This document shows, piece by piece, positions 55,403 through 64,000 of a stretch of 64,000 bases of DNA (within the stretch, counting starts at the first letter, position 1; every line of letters starts with the position of its first letter). Under the pieces are notes generated by a model. It was not told the origin of the DNA and ran no database searches. It saw only the letters and a program-made list of their open reading frames with translations. This stretch comes from Sideroxydans sp. Its GTDB lineage: Bacteria; Pseudomonadota; Gammaproteobacteria; Burkholderiales; Gallionellaceae. The position numbers and the translations under genes are program-made. The DNA lies in the NCBI GenBank assembly GCA_027310725.1, contig DAIDAG010000068.1:1-64000 (forward strand), written 5' to 3'.

Positions 55403-56665
55403 CTATTCTCCTTCCGTCAGGTGATCGGCGATCATCTCGGTAAGCCCTACCACTGGAATATTCATGTGGTAGTGCTCCAATCCTTCCTCCAGCACGATGC
55501 GGCAATTGGCACAGGCAGTCACCAGAGTCTTCGCGCCGGTCTCTTCCAGTTGCGATTTCTTCTTCTTGAACGCCTGCAGTCGTAATGGTTCTGCTTCTTC
55601 GATAGCACTCACGCCACCTCCGCCTCCGCAGCACCAGTTCATCTGCCCGTGGTCGGTCGTATCCACAAAATTCTTCGCCACCATCTTCAGCAGGTTGCGC
55701 GGTTGCTCCAGTACGCCTCCGCGCCGCACCAATTGGCAAGGGTCGTGGAAGGTAAGCAGCGCATCCTCGAAGCCCGTGGTCTTCAGCAGCCCGGCGCTGC
55801 GGAAGCCGTCCAGCACTTCCAGGATATGCAGTACGTCGAAGGTATACGGACGCCCCACCAGATTTGGGCCCTCCCAGCGCAATGCCGTATAGGCGTGGCC
55901 GCACTCCGGGCTGATCACCGTTTTGACCTTGAGCTTTTCCGCGCCATCGACGATGCGCTGCACGAGTATCTTGGCGATGTCGGAAACACCGATCTGAATT
56001 CCGCTGTTTGTGGCTTCGAACGCTTCAGAGCACAGCGTCCAGGTCTTGCCGGCCTGCTTCATGATCTTGGCTACCGCGGCAAGGTATTCCGGAAAGTTGA
56101 TGATCTCCATCGAGGACATCAATACCAGGTATTCCGCACCTGCCACGTCCAGCGGGATCTCGATGCCGGTGTCTGCCTGCACATGCTTCATCTGCGCCTT
56201 CACCGCAGGCAGGCGTATGCCCATGGGACTGCCGATCTCTACAGAACGCGTGCTTGCCCCGATCAAATCGGCCGGAGCGTGGCCTGAAGCGGCCATGCCT
56301 TCACGCATCTTGCGGATCATGTAGGTCATGTCGTTGCCTACCGGGCAAGCCATGGCACAACGGGAGCACATGGTGCAACTGTTGTAAACAAGAGGCTTCC
56401 ATTCCTCAAGTTCTGCATCGGTGACCGGCTTGGACAGGCCGAGCATTTTTCCCAGCTTGCCCAGCAAGGTATATTCCTGCTTCCAGACGCGGCGCAACGG
56501 CTCAAGTTTGTGGATGGGAGTGTATTGCGGGTCGCCGGTTTCCGTGTAGAACAGACAAGCTTCTGCACACAGTCCGCAATGCACGCAGCTTGAAAAGAAA
56601 CTGGCGATCGGCGCATCGATCACTTCCTTGAAGGCATTGATGCCTTTGGCGAGGTTCACACTCAT
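55403..56665 (-). CDS. isp2: Isp2, HdrD-like iron-sulfur protein of the hydrogenase
   Basis: A 420-residue protein with two [4Fe-4S] motifs (CVHCGLCAEAC, CTMCSRCAMACPVG) and CCG domains (FHDPCQLVRRGG, WCCGGGGGVS), related to DsrK/HdrD. I start it at 56665 (MSVNLAKGIN) because AAAGGAGG precedes that ATG. With Isp1 it forms the membrane electron-transfer module that links HynSL to quinone or to heterodisulfide-like chemistry. Confidence 0.92.
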   Translation of the reverse strand: MSVNLAKGINAFKEVIDAPIASFFSSCVHCGLCAEACLFYTETGDPQYTPIHKLEPLRRVWKQEYTLLGKLGKMLGLSKPVTDAELEEWKPLVYNSCTMCSRCAMACPVGNDMTYMIRKMREGMAASGHAPADLIGASTRSVEIGSPMGIRLPAVKAQMKHVQADTGIEIPLDVAGAEYLVLMSSMEIINFPEYLAAVAKIMKQAGKTWTLCSEAFEATNSGIQIGVSDIAKILVQRIVDGAEKLKVKTVISPECGHAYTALRWEGPNLVGRPYTFDVLHILEVLDGFRSAGLLKTTGFEDALLTFHDPCQLVRRGGVLEQPRNLLKMVAKNFVDTTDHGQMNWCCGGGGGVSAIEEAEPLRLQAFKKKKSQLEETGAKTLVTACANCRIVLEEGLEHYHMNIPVVGLTEMIADHLTEGE

Positions 56666-56705
56666 ATTGATGCCTCCTTTCGACCGGCAGTGCTCCACGA
56701 ACTCG

Positions 56706-56889
56706 GGCGTCGGCCTCCGGCGTCACTCGCGGACGCTCTCATCCCCGCTGTGCGGGGCCCCTGATCGCTGCTCATGACTCGGCCTCTTGTGCTTTCGGCT
56801 GTAAACCTCAATTTCAGGCGTCGGCCTCCGGCGCCACTCGCGGACGCTCTCATCCCCGCTGTGCGGGGCCCCTGATCGCTGCTCATGAC
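56706..56889. repeat. Two 73-bp direct repeats between isp1 and isp2
   Basis: Copies at 56706-56778 and 56817-56889 differ at one base. Each contains the hairpin CCCCGC-TGT-GCGGGG and the flanks GGCCTCCGGCG and GATCGCTGCTCATGAC. The second copy covers the isp1 stop codon. This looks like a REP-type element, inserted or duplicated inside the operon; the hairpins could lower or stabilise isp2 expression. Confidence 0.85.
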
Positions 56890-57542
56890 GCCACCCCCTT
56901 CCGCCCGAAAATATCGCCGTTGTACCAGCGGGAAATGAACAGGGAGAATGTGTGGAACAGTTTGGTGAATGGCAGCAGTACGAGCAGCAACTCGACCGAG
57001 AACAGATGCAGCGCCAGCATCAGGGTGTATTCCACAAACAGGTGGTGATAAGCCATGTAGCCGGTCAACAAGGGAAGGAATGTCACCGCCCATGCAAGAT
57101 AATCACCGATACCCGACAGCATGCGTTTCACCGGATTATTGAGCCGGTGCGCCAGCAGTACACCCAAAGCCACCATCGCCGCCACTACCGATGCGTCGAC
57201 CAGCGGCGTTGGAAGATTCGGCCAGCGCAACCCCGTCATGCTGCGGAAGAATTCGATATGCGGAGCCAGGAAGAAGATGGCCAAAAATAGTCCCAGGTGA
57301 AAAACATAACCGCTGATATAGGTCACTGGATCGCGTTTCAACATCCCTTCCGCCGGTAATGACCGGGTAAATACGGTGCGCCAACCGCTGCCGGGCGAGT
57401 TGGCGCGAGGCTTGGAAAGATCGGCTTTGCGACCGAGGCTGAATATCTCGAACAGGCGCAATACGACACCTGCTGCAAACAACATCAACGCCCAGTTCAA
57501 CGCATTACCGCGCGCGAAAGTCAGAAGTTCAAGATGGTTCAT
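56883..57542 (-). CDS. isp1: Isp1, cytochrome b subunit of the hydrogenase
   Basis: A 219-residue NarI/DsrM-like membrane protein with about five helices and histidines for heme b (YISGYVFHLGLFLAIFFLAPHI; LMLALHLFSVELLLVLLPFTKLFHTF). It anchors Isp2 and HynSL. It overlaps hynS by four bases. Its stop lies in the second 73-bp repeat, so the last residues may derive from the element. Confidence 0.92.
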   Translation of the reverse strand: MNHLELLTFARGNALNWALMLFAAGVVLRLFEIFSLGRKADLSKPRANSPGSGWRTVFTRSLPAEGMLKRDPVTYISGYVFHLGLFLAIFFLAPHIEFFRSMTGLRWPNLPTPLVDASVVAAMVALGVLLAHRLNNPVKRMLSGIGDYLAWAVTFLPLLTGYMAYHHLFVEYTLMLALHLFSVELLLVLLPFTKLFHTFSLFISRWYNGDIFGRKGVAS

Positions 57543-58654
57543 TTTTCCTCCCGCGCTAGATCCTGCACCGTCACTGTTTCGTGAGACGCTTTGGCCGCAG
57601 CCTTGGTCGAACGATTGTGCCAGGTGATGGCCACACCGGCAGCTGCGCCGGCTGCGACAGATGCACCCAGCATCGCAGTTGTTGCCGAGACCGGCATCGA
57701 TAATGCTTTGTAGAATGGGCCTGCGTCCCAGAACTTCGGCTCCGAGCAGCCGATGCAGCCATGACCGGATTCGATGGGGAAACTTGTACCGTCATTCCAC
57801 TTTGTCGTCGCACAGGCATTGTGGGTCACCGGCCCCTTGCAACCGAGCTTGAACAGGCACCAGCCATTCCTCGCCGCCTCGTCGTCGAAAGTCTCCGCGA
57901 ACTTGCCCTGATCGTAGAATGGGCGGCGATAGCAACGGTCATGGATGGTCTCGCCGTAGAAGGATTTGGGCCGGCCCAGTGCATCCAGTTCGGGTATCCC
58001 GCCAAAAGTCAGGAAGTGGGCCAAAACACCGGTCATCACCACAGGGATGGGCGGACAGCCCGGCACGTTGATGATGGGTTTGTCCTTGACGATGTCGCTC
58101 ACCGAAACGGCGCCCGTCGGATTTGGATCGGCCATGGGAATGCCACCGTAAGTCGCGCAAGTTCCTACCGCCACGATGGCTGCCGCGCCTTTGGCGGTTT
58201 CCACCAGCATATCGTGATTGCTAATCCCGGCGATGACGGAATAGCCGGGATTGCCCATCGGGATCGAACCGTCGACGATCAACAGGTACTTGCCCTCGTT
58301 GTCCTTCATCGACTGCAAGCGGGCATGCTCGGCAGCCTCTCCGGAAGCAGCTTGCAGCGTATGGTGATAATCGAGGGAGATCATGTCGAAGATCAGGTTT
58401 TCCAGCGTCGGCGAATGCGAGCGAGTAATGGACTCTGTACAGCCGGTGCATTCCTGAAACGAGAGCCAGATCACGGATTGCCGTCGCGCTTTACTGATGG
58501 CCTCTGCCATCACGCTGGCCATCGCTGGCGGCAATGCCAACAACGCCGCCAACGAGGTACAGTATTGGAGAAATTCGCGTCGGGTGACCCCGCGCTGTGC
58601 CAAACCCTCACCCACTGTCCCGGGCAATATTTCCGTCTTCTGCGTTTTTTTCAT
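57539..58654 (-). CDS. hynS: [NiFe] hydrogenase small subunit HynS
   Basis: A 371-residue iron-sulfur subunit with a Tat signal (TRREFLQYCTSLAALLALPPAMA, residues about 24-46), the proximal-cluster motif ECTGCTES and medial/distal cluster cysteines (GHGCIGCSEPKFWD). A C-terminal hydrophobic helix (TAMLGASVAAGAAAGVAI) anchors it in the membrane facing the periplasm. First structural gene of the Isp-type hydrogenase. Confidence 0.95.
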   Translation of the reverse strand: MKKTQKTEILPGTVGEGLAQRGVTRREFLQYCTSLAALLALPPAMASVMAEAISKARRQSVIWLSFQECTGCTESITRSHSPTLENLIFDMISLDYHHTLQAASGEAAEHARLQSMKDNEGKYLLIVDGSIPMGNPGYSVIAGISNHDMLVETAKGAAAIVAVGTCATYGGIPMADPNPTGAVSVSDIVKDKPIINVPGCPPIPVVMTGVLAHFLTFGGIPELDALGRPKSFYGETIHDRCYRRPFYDQGKFAETFDDEAARNGWCLFKLGCKGPVTHNACATTKWNDGTSFPIESGHGCIGCSEPKFWDAGPFYKALSMPVSATTAMLGASVAAGAAAGVAITWHNRSTKAAAKASHETVTVQDLAREEK

Positions 58655-58725
58655 GTCAACTCCCTGCGTTCAATGAACCACGGAATGTGCGAGAAATTTC
58701 GCGCGACCGATTTTGCTTACTCAAC

Positions 58726-59220
58726 TCACCCCATAAGTACTTGTTGTGACCGACTCCCTGCGAAACGCCTGATTATTTCAGATGCGGTGCTGCATATTTC
58801 CGGCAGAGCTGCTGCTACCGAAGGTGTCAACGCATCTCCCCATCCAACAAAAGCTGGCTGAACACCTATCAGCGCGCGCTGTTGCGGCCAGTATCCGGTC
58901 AGGAGCGAGATGGCGCGCAGATCGAGCAATCCGACTTCATGCACGGTACTCTTCCGGTTCTCACCCAGAAAACGGTCCATTTCTTCGCCTTCGAAACTGT
59001 GCATCGTACCCGGCAATTCACCAAGTTCGGCCGCATCGATCACCAGCAGTGCGTCGCATTCGCTGATTGGTACAGCCAGCGTAAAAGACAACGTACCACC
59101 GTCGATAAAATCCATGTCCTCGCTCGTGCCGAATCGTGTTTCCAGTTCGTTCATGGCAACAATACCCACCCCTTCATCGGCGAGCAACGTGTTACCAATT
59201 CCCAGAACAAGTATCCTCAT
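58726..59220 (-). CDS. Hydrogenase maturation protease (HynD/HyaD type)
   Basis: A 164-residue M52 endopeptidase: LVLGIGNTLLADEGVGIVAMNELE at the N-terminus, with the nickel-binding Glu/Asp, and DFIDGGTLSFTL and the conserved HEVG segment. It removes the C-terminal tail of HynL after nickel insertion. It overlaps the hypC-like gene by four bases and lies 71 bases before hynS. Confidence 0.93.
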   Translation of the reverse strand: MRILVLGIGNTLLADEGVGIVAMNELETRFGTSEDMDFIDGGTLSFTLAVPISECDALLVIDAAELGELPGTMHSFEGEEMDRFLGENRKSTVHEVGLLDLRAISLLTGYWPQQRALIGVQPAFVGWGDALTPSVAAALPEICSTASEIIRRFAGSRSQQVLMG

Positions 59221-59537
59221 GCTGTCTGCTCCGGCTTGAACGGCAGGGACGGCGCAATGTCAGGCAACATTGATGTGGTTGAAGAAGAGGGGAAGTAAGC
59301 ATCCAGATTGGTCTCACCCTGCAAAGCTGCAGCAAGACCATCGAGCGCCAGGTTAATCTCGTCGGCATGTTGAGGAGTGATTATTTCGCGAGCCTGCCCC
59401 AGAGTTGCGTAGACCCAATCGCCGGGAGAAAGCTCCTCCAGCAAAAGCGCATTCAGCCGTTCACGTCGACCGCGTCCTTCGCACCAGGCGAATACACCGT
59501 CGAGTTCGATGACATGCATGGGTATGCCAATACACAT
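59217..59537 (-). CDS. HypC/HupF-family hydrogenase chaperone
   Basis: A 106-residue chaperone starting MCIGIPMHVIE, where the cysteine after the initiator methionine is needed for iron-cyanide delivery. The ORF-track start 38 codons upstream is rejected since Cys2 must be exposed. The family core is followed by a longer C-terminal part, as in HupF. First gene of the hydrogenase operon; other hyp genes are not in this window. Confidence 0.9.
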   Translation of the reverse strand: MCIGIPMHVIELDGVFAWCEGRGRRERLNALLLEELSPGDWVYATLGQAREIITPQHADEINLALDGLAAALQGETNLDAYFPSSSTTSMLPDIAPSLPFKPEQTA

Positions 59538-59572
59538 ATTGAATATCCTATCAGCTATCCGTGACAATGACA

Positions 59573-59588
59573 TGACCCATATGGGTAA
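59573..59588. promoter_or_regulatory. NarL-like dyad upstream of the hydrogenase operon
   Basis: TGACCCATATGGGTAA with the perfect palindrome ACCCATATGGGT, 36 bases before the hypC start. The closest to an ideal symmetric site of the set; it could overlap or abut the promoter. Confidence 0.55.
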
Positions 59589-59772
59589 GACTAACGTCCC
59601 AATCGTATCCGGACAACTTTCCAAGGCGCATATTCTCTTATTCGCGATCAAGAGTTACCATCCGGTAGGCATTCTAATACGAGTCGAAATCAAAATAACA
59701 TGAGAGAAATAGTGCGGTATTATCGATATGACATCACTTGCATATATCTATATTACTCCCTTGCTTTCGACA

Positions 59773-59788
59773 TTGCCCATTAGGGGTT
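59773..59788. promoter_or_regulatory. NarL-like dyad between hydrogenase operon and small membrane proteins
   Basis: TTGCCCATTAGGGGTT, same CCC-N4-GGG geometry, 140 bases before the 62-aa membrane protein gene. Confidence 0.45.
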
Positions 59789-59927
59789 AAATCCTGACGT
59801 AACTCAAAACTGCACGGCATCCGGGAATCCACCAAGCCCAAATAGCCGGCTGTTTGGAATAAGGCTTGATGCTTGAGAATCAAAGCGCGATATGCGCCAT
59901 ACAAAAGAGAAAGAGAAGGAGAGTTAC

Positions 59928-60116
59928 ATGTTCAAACTGCCAATGGTAATCATCTATATGATCATCGCGTTTAATATCACCGCGTTTACCGCAATATTGC
60001 TGTTAAATGTGCTGATCATCAATTCGCCCATCGCCAAAGTCATTGCATGCGCATTGACAATCGGCGCTTGGGCTCTTGCATATATCAATCGGGACAAGGT
60101 CGTGACAATATTTTGA
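59928..60116 (+). CDS. Small membrane protein, 62 aa
   Basis: From the ATG at 59928 (MFKLPMVIIYMIIAFN), preceded by AGAAGGAGAG. Two hydrophobic helices, no cysteine or other motif. The ORF track begins 12 codons earlier without a ribosome site. Unknown; perhaps a small subunit of a membrane complex. Confidence 0.7.
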   Translation: MFKLPMVIIYMIIAFNITAFTAILLLNVLIINSPIAKVIACALTIGAWALAYINRDKVVTIF

Positions 60117-60196
60117 TGAAGCGTCGTGGTAGTTCCGCTAGTTGACCTGCACAGGTTGTGTGGCCGGCTCAACGCCAAATTCAAAGGAGGAAAATC

Positions 60197-60319
60197 ATGA
60201 ATCCGACTGCTCAAGCGTTCGGTATAGGAATCATTCTGGGCATAATCCTGTTTTTCGTACTCGCACGTGCCGGCTTGATTGATAAATTGCTTGCATCAAT
60301 GAACAAATGGTTCAAATAG
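60197..60319 (+). CDS. Tiny membrane protein, 40 aa (below ORF-track cutoff)
   Basis: ATG at 60197 with a strong AAAGGAGG site six bases upstream. The product MNPTAQAFGIGIILGIILFF... has a single membrane helix and a short basic-amphipathic tail (KLLASMNKWFK). Likely co-transcribed with the 62-aa gene 80 bases upstream. Confidence 0.7.
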   Translation: MNPTAQAFGIGIILGIILFFVLARAGLIDKLLASMNKWFK

Positions 60320-60418
60320 GGGCGACTCGCCATACGAGCACTTCGCCCGTGCACTAGTCACCGCATAACACTGATACAGTGGCAGAGGTTGCGCTTTATT
60401 CGGACTGTGGAGAAAATC

Positions 60419-61774
60419 ATGCGTGTCGCGATTATCGGTTCCGGTCCTTCCGGTTTCTACGCCGCAGAGGCGCTCCTCAAACGTACCGATGAAATTGTAC
60501 ATGTCGATATGTTCGACCGCCTCCCAACCCCTTATGGTCTCGTACGCGGAGGCGTCGCACCAGACCATCAGAATATCAAGGCCGTCACCCGCGTTTATGA
60601 AAAGACTGCTGCACGCCCGACATTCAGGTTCTTTGGAAATGTCCGCCTCGGAACTGACATAACTGTGGATGACTTGCGCCGGCACTACCATCAGATCGTC
60701 TATGCCGTGGGCAACGAGGCTGACCGCCGACTCGGCATTCCGGGGGAAGGCGTTCCGCGTTGTACCCCCGCAACAGTCTTTATAGGCTGGTACAACGGTC
60801 ATCCGGACTACCGTCATGCAAAGATCGATTTGTCGGTGTCGCGTGTTGCGGTGGTGGGAAATGGAAATGTGGCACTGGATGCCGCACGGATTCTGCTGCG
60901 AACACCCGCCGAGCTTGAAAAAACAGACATCGCCGCACACGCTCTGGACGCTCTGCGCAAAAGCCGGGTACGCGAAGTCTTCATTCTCGGCCGGCGCGGC
61001 CCCGAGCAGGCTTCATTCACGGCGACTGAGCTTGAAGAGCTCGGCGAGATGGAAGATGCCGAACCGGTCGTTGCACCAAGCGAACTTGTCGGTCTGGTTA
61101 TCCCGGAAGCCGCGCGCAACAAGCAGCAACAGAGAATCCTTGAAATTCTTCAGTCCTTTGCGACGCGGCAGGCCAGTGTGAAATCCAGAAAGCTTCACCT
61201 GCGGTTCCTTCTTTCCCCGACAGAGATAATCGGCGGTCCTGATGGCGGTGTGTCGGGCCTTAAACTCGAAAAGAACCGACTTGAGGTGCAGGCTGACGGC
61301 ACGGTCACCGTACGCGGTACTGGCGAAACTGAAGTCCTCGATATCGGAATGGTGTTGCCTGCGATCGGATTCAGCGCAGAGCGGATCGCAGGTGTTCCCT
61401 ATGACGAAAAGGCGCGCATCGTTGCCAACGAGGATGGTCGGGTCGTCGATCCCGTCATCCGCTCTGTAATTCCAAATGAATATGTCGTCGGCTGGGCACG
61501 TACCGGACCGCAAGGCCTTATCGGATCGCACAAGGCCGCATCTGCGCATGTTGTCGCACACATGATCTCCGATGGCGCCGGGCTTGCAACCCGGGTGCTG
61601 CCAGACCGTAATGCGATCATCGGCATGTTGCATCAGCGGGACGTGAAAACAGTCTCATTCGACGACTGGAAACAACTCGACGAGGTCGAGATGGCTCGCG
61701 GGGTGCGGCGCGACGCTCCACGCGACAAAATCGTCGATGTGGAGGCGATGCTCGCGATCCTGGGCCAGCATTGA
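60419..61774 (+). CDS. Adrenodoxin-reductase-type ferredoxin-NADP reductase
   Basis: About 451 residues from the ATG at 60419, preceded by TGTGGAG. FAD motif VAIIGSGPSGFYAAEALLKR, NADP motif VAVVGNGNVALDAARILL and the DRLPTPYGLVRGGVAPDH and WARTGPQGLIGSHK segments identify the FprA/adrenodoxin reductase family. It moves electrons between NADPH and ferredoxin, perhaps the YfhL-type ferredoxin in this window. Confidence 0.92.
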   Translation: MRVAIIGSGPSGFYAAEALLKRTDEIVHVDMFDRLPTPYGLVRGGVAPDHQNIKAVTRVYEKTAARPTFRFFGNVRLGTDITVDDLRRHYHQIVYAVGNEADRRLGIPGEGVPRCTPATVFIGWYNGHPDYRHAKIDLSVSRVAVVGNGNVALDAARILLRTPAELEKTDIAAHALDALRKSRVREVFILGRRGPEQASFTATELEELGEMEDAEPVVAPSELVGLVIPEAARNKQQQRILEILQSFATRQASVKSRKLHLRFLLSPTEIIGGPDGGVSGLKLEKNRLEVQADGTVTVRGTGETEVLDIGMVLPAIGFSAERIAGVPYDEKARIVANEDGRVVDPVIRSVIPNEYVVGWARTGPQGLIGSHKAASAHVVAHMISDGAGLATRVLPDRNAIIGMLHQRDVKTVSFDDWKQLDEVEMARGVRRDAPRDKIVDVEAMLAILGQH

Positions 61775-61820
61775 TCTATTGGCCGATCCAACAAACTGGG
61801 ACGGCAGCCGTTTTAACAGT

Positions 61821-62294
61821 CTATCGGGTCGGTTTCGGTTTTCGCTGCTCCGGTCGAAGCCGCGGTGCGAGCAGCACATCGCCGGTATCCGCATCTATCG
61901 CTTCTCCGTTCGCATTCACCAAGAGCAACTCGCTGTCGTTCCAGCCACGCACCCCGGTCTTGAGCGAAGCCACATTGGTGAACCCCATCCGCATCAGCGT
62001 ATCTGCTGCCAGAACCGAACGCTTCCCGGAACGGCAGATGATCACGATCTCCAGTTCGCGCCCGGCCGCCAATTCCGGCACAGTTTCATCGTAATCCCAT
62101 TCACAGGACTGCTCCAGTACCCCACGCGGCACGTTGACGGAATCGGGAATGCGCAGCATGGCGAACTCTGACGGTTCGCGCACATCGAGCAGGAGCGGTT
62201 TGCTGCCTGCAGCGATCGCCCTGCTCAAATCCCAAGGCATGATCTCTTTCACACCCACGATCACTTCCGCAATCAGTTCATCGTAGTTTTTCAT
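61821..62294 (-). CDS. Rhodanese-domain protein
   Basis: A 157-residue single-domain rhodanese with active loop IVIICRSGKRSVLAADTL (catalytic cysteine near residue 92) and the family start MPWDLSRAIAAGSKPLLLDVREPSEF. No signal. The C-terminal tail is basic (RPEQRKPKPTR). It is a second rhodanese in the window, separate from tusA/dsrE2. Confidence 0.92.
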   Translation of the reverse strand: MKNYDELIAEVIVGVKEIMPWDLSRAIAAGSKPLLLDVREPSEFAMLRIPDSVNVPRGVLEQSCEWDYDETVPELAAGRELEIVIICRSGKRSVLAADTLMRMGFTNVASLKTGVRGWNDSELLLVNANGEAIDADTGDVLLAPRLRPEQRKPKPTR

Positions 62295-62372
62295 TCGATG
62301 TTATTTCCCATTTTGATTTGGTCGGATGAAATGCTGCCAAAAAGATAAATTGAACAGTTGCCAAGCCATGGA

Positions 62373-63629
62373 TCAGAAAAACAGCGGCGCCAGGCCAAAT
62401 GCAGCCAGGGCCAACAAGAAGACCAGGCTCATTGTGCCTGTCCGTCGGGAAGACAAGGCAAAGGCATAAATGCCCTTGATGACATTGTTGCTGGACGCAG
62501 CAATCAGGATACCGGACGACGCCACATGCAATGGCGTAAGCGTTGGTGTTGCCTGGGTCAGGCCCATGATGAACGGATCAACATCCGTGACTCCCATAAC
62601 AGCGGCAAGGGTGTACACGCCCCCCTCTCCCAGGTACGCGATGGCAAAATGAGTCGCGATCAGCATAACCACGAAAAGCAGGGCAAAGAGAAGCGCTGCA
62701 CTTATTTCGAGCGGATTCTTTGGTTTGGACTCGCTGATCAACTTCAACTCGCTTTCATCCCTCCGCCTCGACCACAGCCAGCCGACACCAACGGCAAAAA
62801 TACCTAGCCCCAAAAATGGAAGCGACAATCTTGCCATCAATTCCTGATTGAATAGCGCCAACAGGACTGCAAGGCGCAGGTACATCATTCCAGAGGCAAT
62901 CAATAATCCCCCAGAAAACAGATGGGGTTGATTTTCGCTTTTCGACCTCCTCGCAAGCGCTACTGTCGTAACCGTGGACGAATACGCTCCTCCCAGAAAG
63001 GCGGCAAGGATGATGCCGCCTTGTCCCCTGGTCAATCTCTGGAGCACGTAGCTGCCATATGAGATCGCACTTACCGCCACAACGACGAGCCATGTCTTGA
63101 AGGGATTGATCTGGAATTGGCTGAACTGGGCATCGGGCAGCAACGGCAAGATTACGGACGAGAGGAGCAGGAATTTGGCAAAAGTAAGAATGTCGGTCGT
63201 CTCGATGCGTTTTGCCAGATTTTCCAGTCCTGCCTTGAGTTCAAGCAGGATGATGCTGGACACCGTAAGTGTGGTGGCGATCCAGAACATCTGGTGATAT
63301 ACAAGTGCGCCCACCAGATAGGTGGTAAGACCCGACATCTCGGAGGTCACGCCGGAATACGTGGATGAGGTGAGCTTATGCCAGTAGGAAATCATCAGGA
63401 ATCCGGCCACTACTGCAAAACCCAGCGCCTGCGGCAAGAGTTCTCCTCCGGATATCAAGCCCATGGAATAGCCAATAAGTCCTATCAGCGGAAAAGTGCG
63501 CACCCCCCCAAACGAATAATGGCCTTCGCTGTCCTTACGTTCCTCGCGCTCCAGTCCGATCAGAAAAGAGAGAAACAGTACAAAAAGAACTTGTACCCAT
63601 TCGGGTGACATCCATTCCAGGTATTTCAT
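62373..63629 (-). CDS. MgtC/SapB plus DUF4010 membrane protein
   Basis: A 418-residue membrane protein with about 11-12 helices. The N-terminus has the MgtC-like sequence FLSFLIGLEREERKD and GGVRTFPLIGLIGY; the C-terminal half is DUF4010. The transported ion or other role is not known. It is a lone gene divergent from the window end. Confidence 0.88.
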   Translation of the reverse strand: MKYLEWMSPEWVQVLFVLFLSFLIGLEREERKDSEGHYSFGGVRTFPLIGLIGYSMGLISGGELLPQALGFAVVAGFLMISYWHKLTSSTYSGVTSEMSGLTTYLVGALVYHQMFWIATTLTVSSIILLELKAGLENLAKRIETTDILTFAKFLLLSSVILPLLPDAQFSQFQINPFKTWLVVVAVSAISYGSYVLQRLTRGQGGIILAAFLGGAYSSTVTTVALARRSKSENQPHLFSGGLLIASGMMYLRLAVLLALFNQELMARLSLPFLGLGIFAVGVGWLWSRRRDESELKLISESKPKNPLEISAALLFALLFVVMLIATHFAIAYLGEGGVYTLAAVMGVTDVDPFIMGLTQATPTLTPLHVASSGILIAASSNNVIKGIYAFALSSRRTGTMSLVFLLALAAFGLAPLFF

Positions 63630-64000
63630 GTCGCGTCTAAAAAATCAGGAGTGTGAATTAACAATATATGCCATTTTAACAATGGCTGTAATGAACCTGA
63701 CGGGAATGCGTGTAAAAATCCCGGTTCAGCACGTGATCAATTGATTCAGCCCTTACGTAATAAGCGTTTCACCGGGCATCGTTGAACGCACTGACCCGAT
63801 GCTCGACTTGGTTGAGGCGCCGCCATAAATCAATATCATCAAAAATCTACTTTGAGTATTCAGGCAACCATTTCGCAGCAATACTGAATGGCAGTCGAAT
63901 CAAAAGCCGAAATAACTGCCATAATTAGCCTCTTGTTTTGCTGGCCGGGACGAGCATTCACCATCCAACATAACATATTGATTAATATAAGATGACTGTA
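63630..64000. other. Window end, no gene seen
   Basis: 371 bases without a credible ORF, hairpin terminator or repeat that I can identify. It may hold the promoter of the MgtC-like gene. Confidence 0.55.

Larger units (their letters stand above)
59538..59927. other. Divergent regulatory region between hydrogenase operon and small membrane proteins
   Basis: 390 bases with no gene. It holds two copies of the CCC-N4-GGG dyad (59573 and 59773), exactly 200 bases apart. No further strong motif seen. Confidence 0.65.

Overview
The window reads as chromosome of a chemolithotrophic, sulfur-oxidising betaproteobacterium, most like Nitrosomonadales (Gallionellaceae/Sulfuricellaceae type). That placement is an inference from gene content (reverse-type dsr operon with dsrL, aprM-aprBA, sat, soeABC); no rRNA or other taxonomic marker is present. 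Nearly everything in it concerns inorganic sulfur, electron transfer or hydrogen.

Layout. (1) 34-14727, minus strand: a complete oxidative dsr operon in the order dsrABEFHCMKLJOPN, then a DUF4202 gene, siroheme synthase cysG and a secreted protein of unknown function. (2) 15031-18297, plus strand, divergent from dsrA: a small conserved-looking protein, a Cas6/Cmx6-like protein with no CRISPR nearby, a DsrC-like protein that has lost both redox cysteines, a tandem TusA, an unknown helical protein and a TauD-like dioxygenase. (3) 18391-23795: a chemoreceptor, a FadL-type porin, dsrE2, tusA and a SulP transporter. (4) 23812-28436, minus: soeABC, cytoplasmic sulfite dehydrogenase. (5) 28690-33209, plus: sat-aprM-aprB-aprA, the APS route of sulfite oxidation. 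(6) 33393-37765: accessory and hypothetical genes (SlyD-like isomerase, TPR protein, DUF4279, HIT, DUF202), a near-palindromic MITE-like repeat and a decayed gene. (7) 37857-43470, minus: a SqrR/BigR/YgaV-type persulfide-sensing ArsR repressor heading an operon with an RND efflux system and a DUF2892 protein, with a rhodanese upstream. (8) 43578-47815: remnant of an hdrB gene, a phosphoesterase, a NarX/NarL-like two-component system and a sulfide:quinone oxidoreductase. (9) 47880-52526, minus: TlpA-like thioredoxin, cytochrome b, octaheme cytochrome c, DUF302, NifX-like protein and ferredoxin. (10) 53173-59537, minus: Isp-type (group 1e) [NiFe] hydrogenase hynS-isp1-isp2-x-hynL with protease and HypC chaperone. 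(11) 59928-63629: two tiny membrane proteins, a ferredoxin-NADP reductase, a rhodanese and a MgtC/DUF4010 membrane protein.

How it fits together: sulfide enters through SQR; sulfane sulfur is relayed by TusA/DsrE2/DsrEFH to DsrC; DsrAB with DsrL and DsrMKJOP oxidises it to sulfite; sulfite leaves either through SoeABC or through AprBA-AprM plus Sat, the latter yielding ATP. Hydrogen is an extra electron source.

The most interesting observations are: (a) a 16-bp dyad of fixed geometry (CCC-N4-GGG in a NarL-like 7-2-7 layout) in front of dsr, sat/soe, the two-component system and the hydrogenase operon, suggesting one regulon; (b) a Cas6-like protein built into the dsr neighbourhood; (c) a sulfide-sensing repressor controlling an RND pump; (d) an accessory set around an active-site-less DsrC paralogue and a double TusA.
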